Origin: Lithospermum erythrorhizon
Taxonomy: Eukaryota; Streptophyta; Magnoliopsida; Boraginales; Boraginaceae
Assembly (NCBI GenBank): GCA_019722365.1
Contig: JADFUC010001892.1
Span: 124,001 to 188,000, forward strand
Length of the DNA: 64,000 bases
Direction of reading: 5' to 3'
Shown here: in pieces, positions 63,726 through 64,000 of the stretch
Position numbering within the stretch: position 1 is the stretch's first letter
Layout: every line of letters starts with the position of its first letter
Notes under the pieces: generated by a model
What the model saw: the letters and a program-made list of their open reading frames with translations, nothing else
What the model was told of the DNA's origin: nothing
Databases searched by the model: none
Translations under genes and position numbers: made by a program

Positions 63726-64000
63726 TGTTAATAGCTCAAAGACTCTAAACAAACCAAGTTGTTGTATGAGAGGCCTTTGATGGATGAAAAACAATAATGC
63801 AGATTGTGGGACTAAGAATTTGGGATGTTGATTCAAAGAGATTTGAAAAGTTGAATGGATATTACTCAGTTTTTGATTTCTTGGGGGAAAATGCTGGCAA
63901 ACAAGCTGTAGTATTTCCAAGACACAGGTGTATTGTCTCATGTTCTTTGTTGTTACTCTGCATTTTGTATAGTTGTATATACCCTACTGATAAAAACAAA
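63726..64000 (-). other. 5' leader and promoter-side sequence of the RING gene
   Basis: The frame of exon 1 stays open upstream to 63941, but the residues there lack the charged character of the protein, and the ATG at 63725 fits better as start. The rest is probably 5' untranslated sequence, cut by the window edge. Confidence 0.4.

Overview
The window is nuclear DNA of a flowering plant, most likely a eudicot. The evidence is AT-rich spacer DNA, spliced genes with GT-AG introns, plant gene families (lipid phosphate phosphatase, PB1-domain protein, RING-H2 E3 ligase), and typical plant transposons (Tat-type and chromodomain Ty3/gypsy elements, LINE, tRNA-derived SINE, Stowaway-like MITEs). 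I cannot name the species.

Layout. (1) 1-7.6 kb is a genic flank. A lipid phosphate phosphatase gene lies on the minus strand (3672-6499). Downstream of it are a LINE reverse-transcriptase scrap and a small hypothetical ORF. (2) 7.7-43.5 kb is a block of nested retrotransposons of about 36 kb. A decayed Tat-lineage Ty3/gypsy element (plus strand, 8.2-13.6 kb) ends in a tandem array with a period of about 93 bp in its 3' untranslated region. Beside it is a tandemly arranged LTR element, here called E1, with three direct LTRs at 13941-14858, 23947-24874 and 40533-41548. E1 has no recognisable gag-pol. Three things are nested inside it: a LINE carrying only ORF1 (19.7-22.4 kb, minus), a chromodomain Ty3/gypsy element (about 26.56-34.48 kb, minus, with two LTRs of about 1.9 kb), and an inverted solo LTR of E1's own family (35327-36270) with a perfect 5-bp target duplication. 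(3) 43.5-51.8 kb is AT-rich intergenic DNA with MITE-like elements. (4) 51.9-54.3 kb holds a clean two-exon PB1-domain gene (725 residues). (5) 54.3-61.8 kb is intergenic, with tandem duplications, a SINE with target duplications and two Stowaway-like MITEs. (6) 61.9-63.7 kb on the minus strand is a RING-type E3 ligase gene whose second RING half cannot be read.

The three main genes do not form a functional unit. They are neighbours around a heterochromatin-like transposon island. Two have lesions: exon 6 of the phosphatase and the last exon of the RING gene. Copies of the same repeat inside the island differ by dense small indels. I cannot tell true decay from unpolished assembly consensus by reading alone, so read mapping should come before any claim that the genes are dead. 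I found no CRISPR array, operon, rRNA or bona fide tRNA gene. The most unusual structures are the LTR-internal-LTR-internal-LTR array with four-way nesting, the dimeric repeat array in the Tat 3' region, and the LINE without ORF2.
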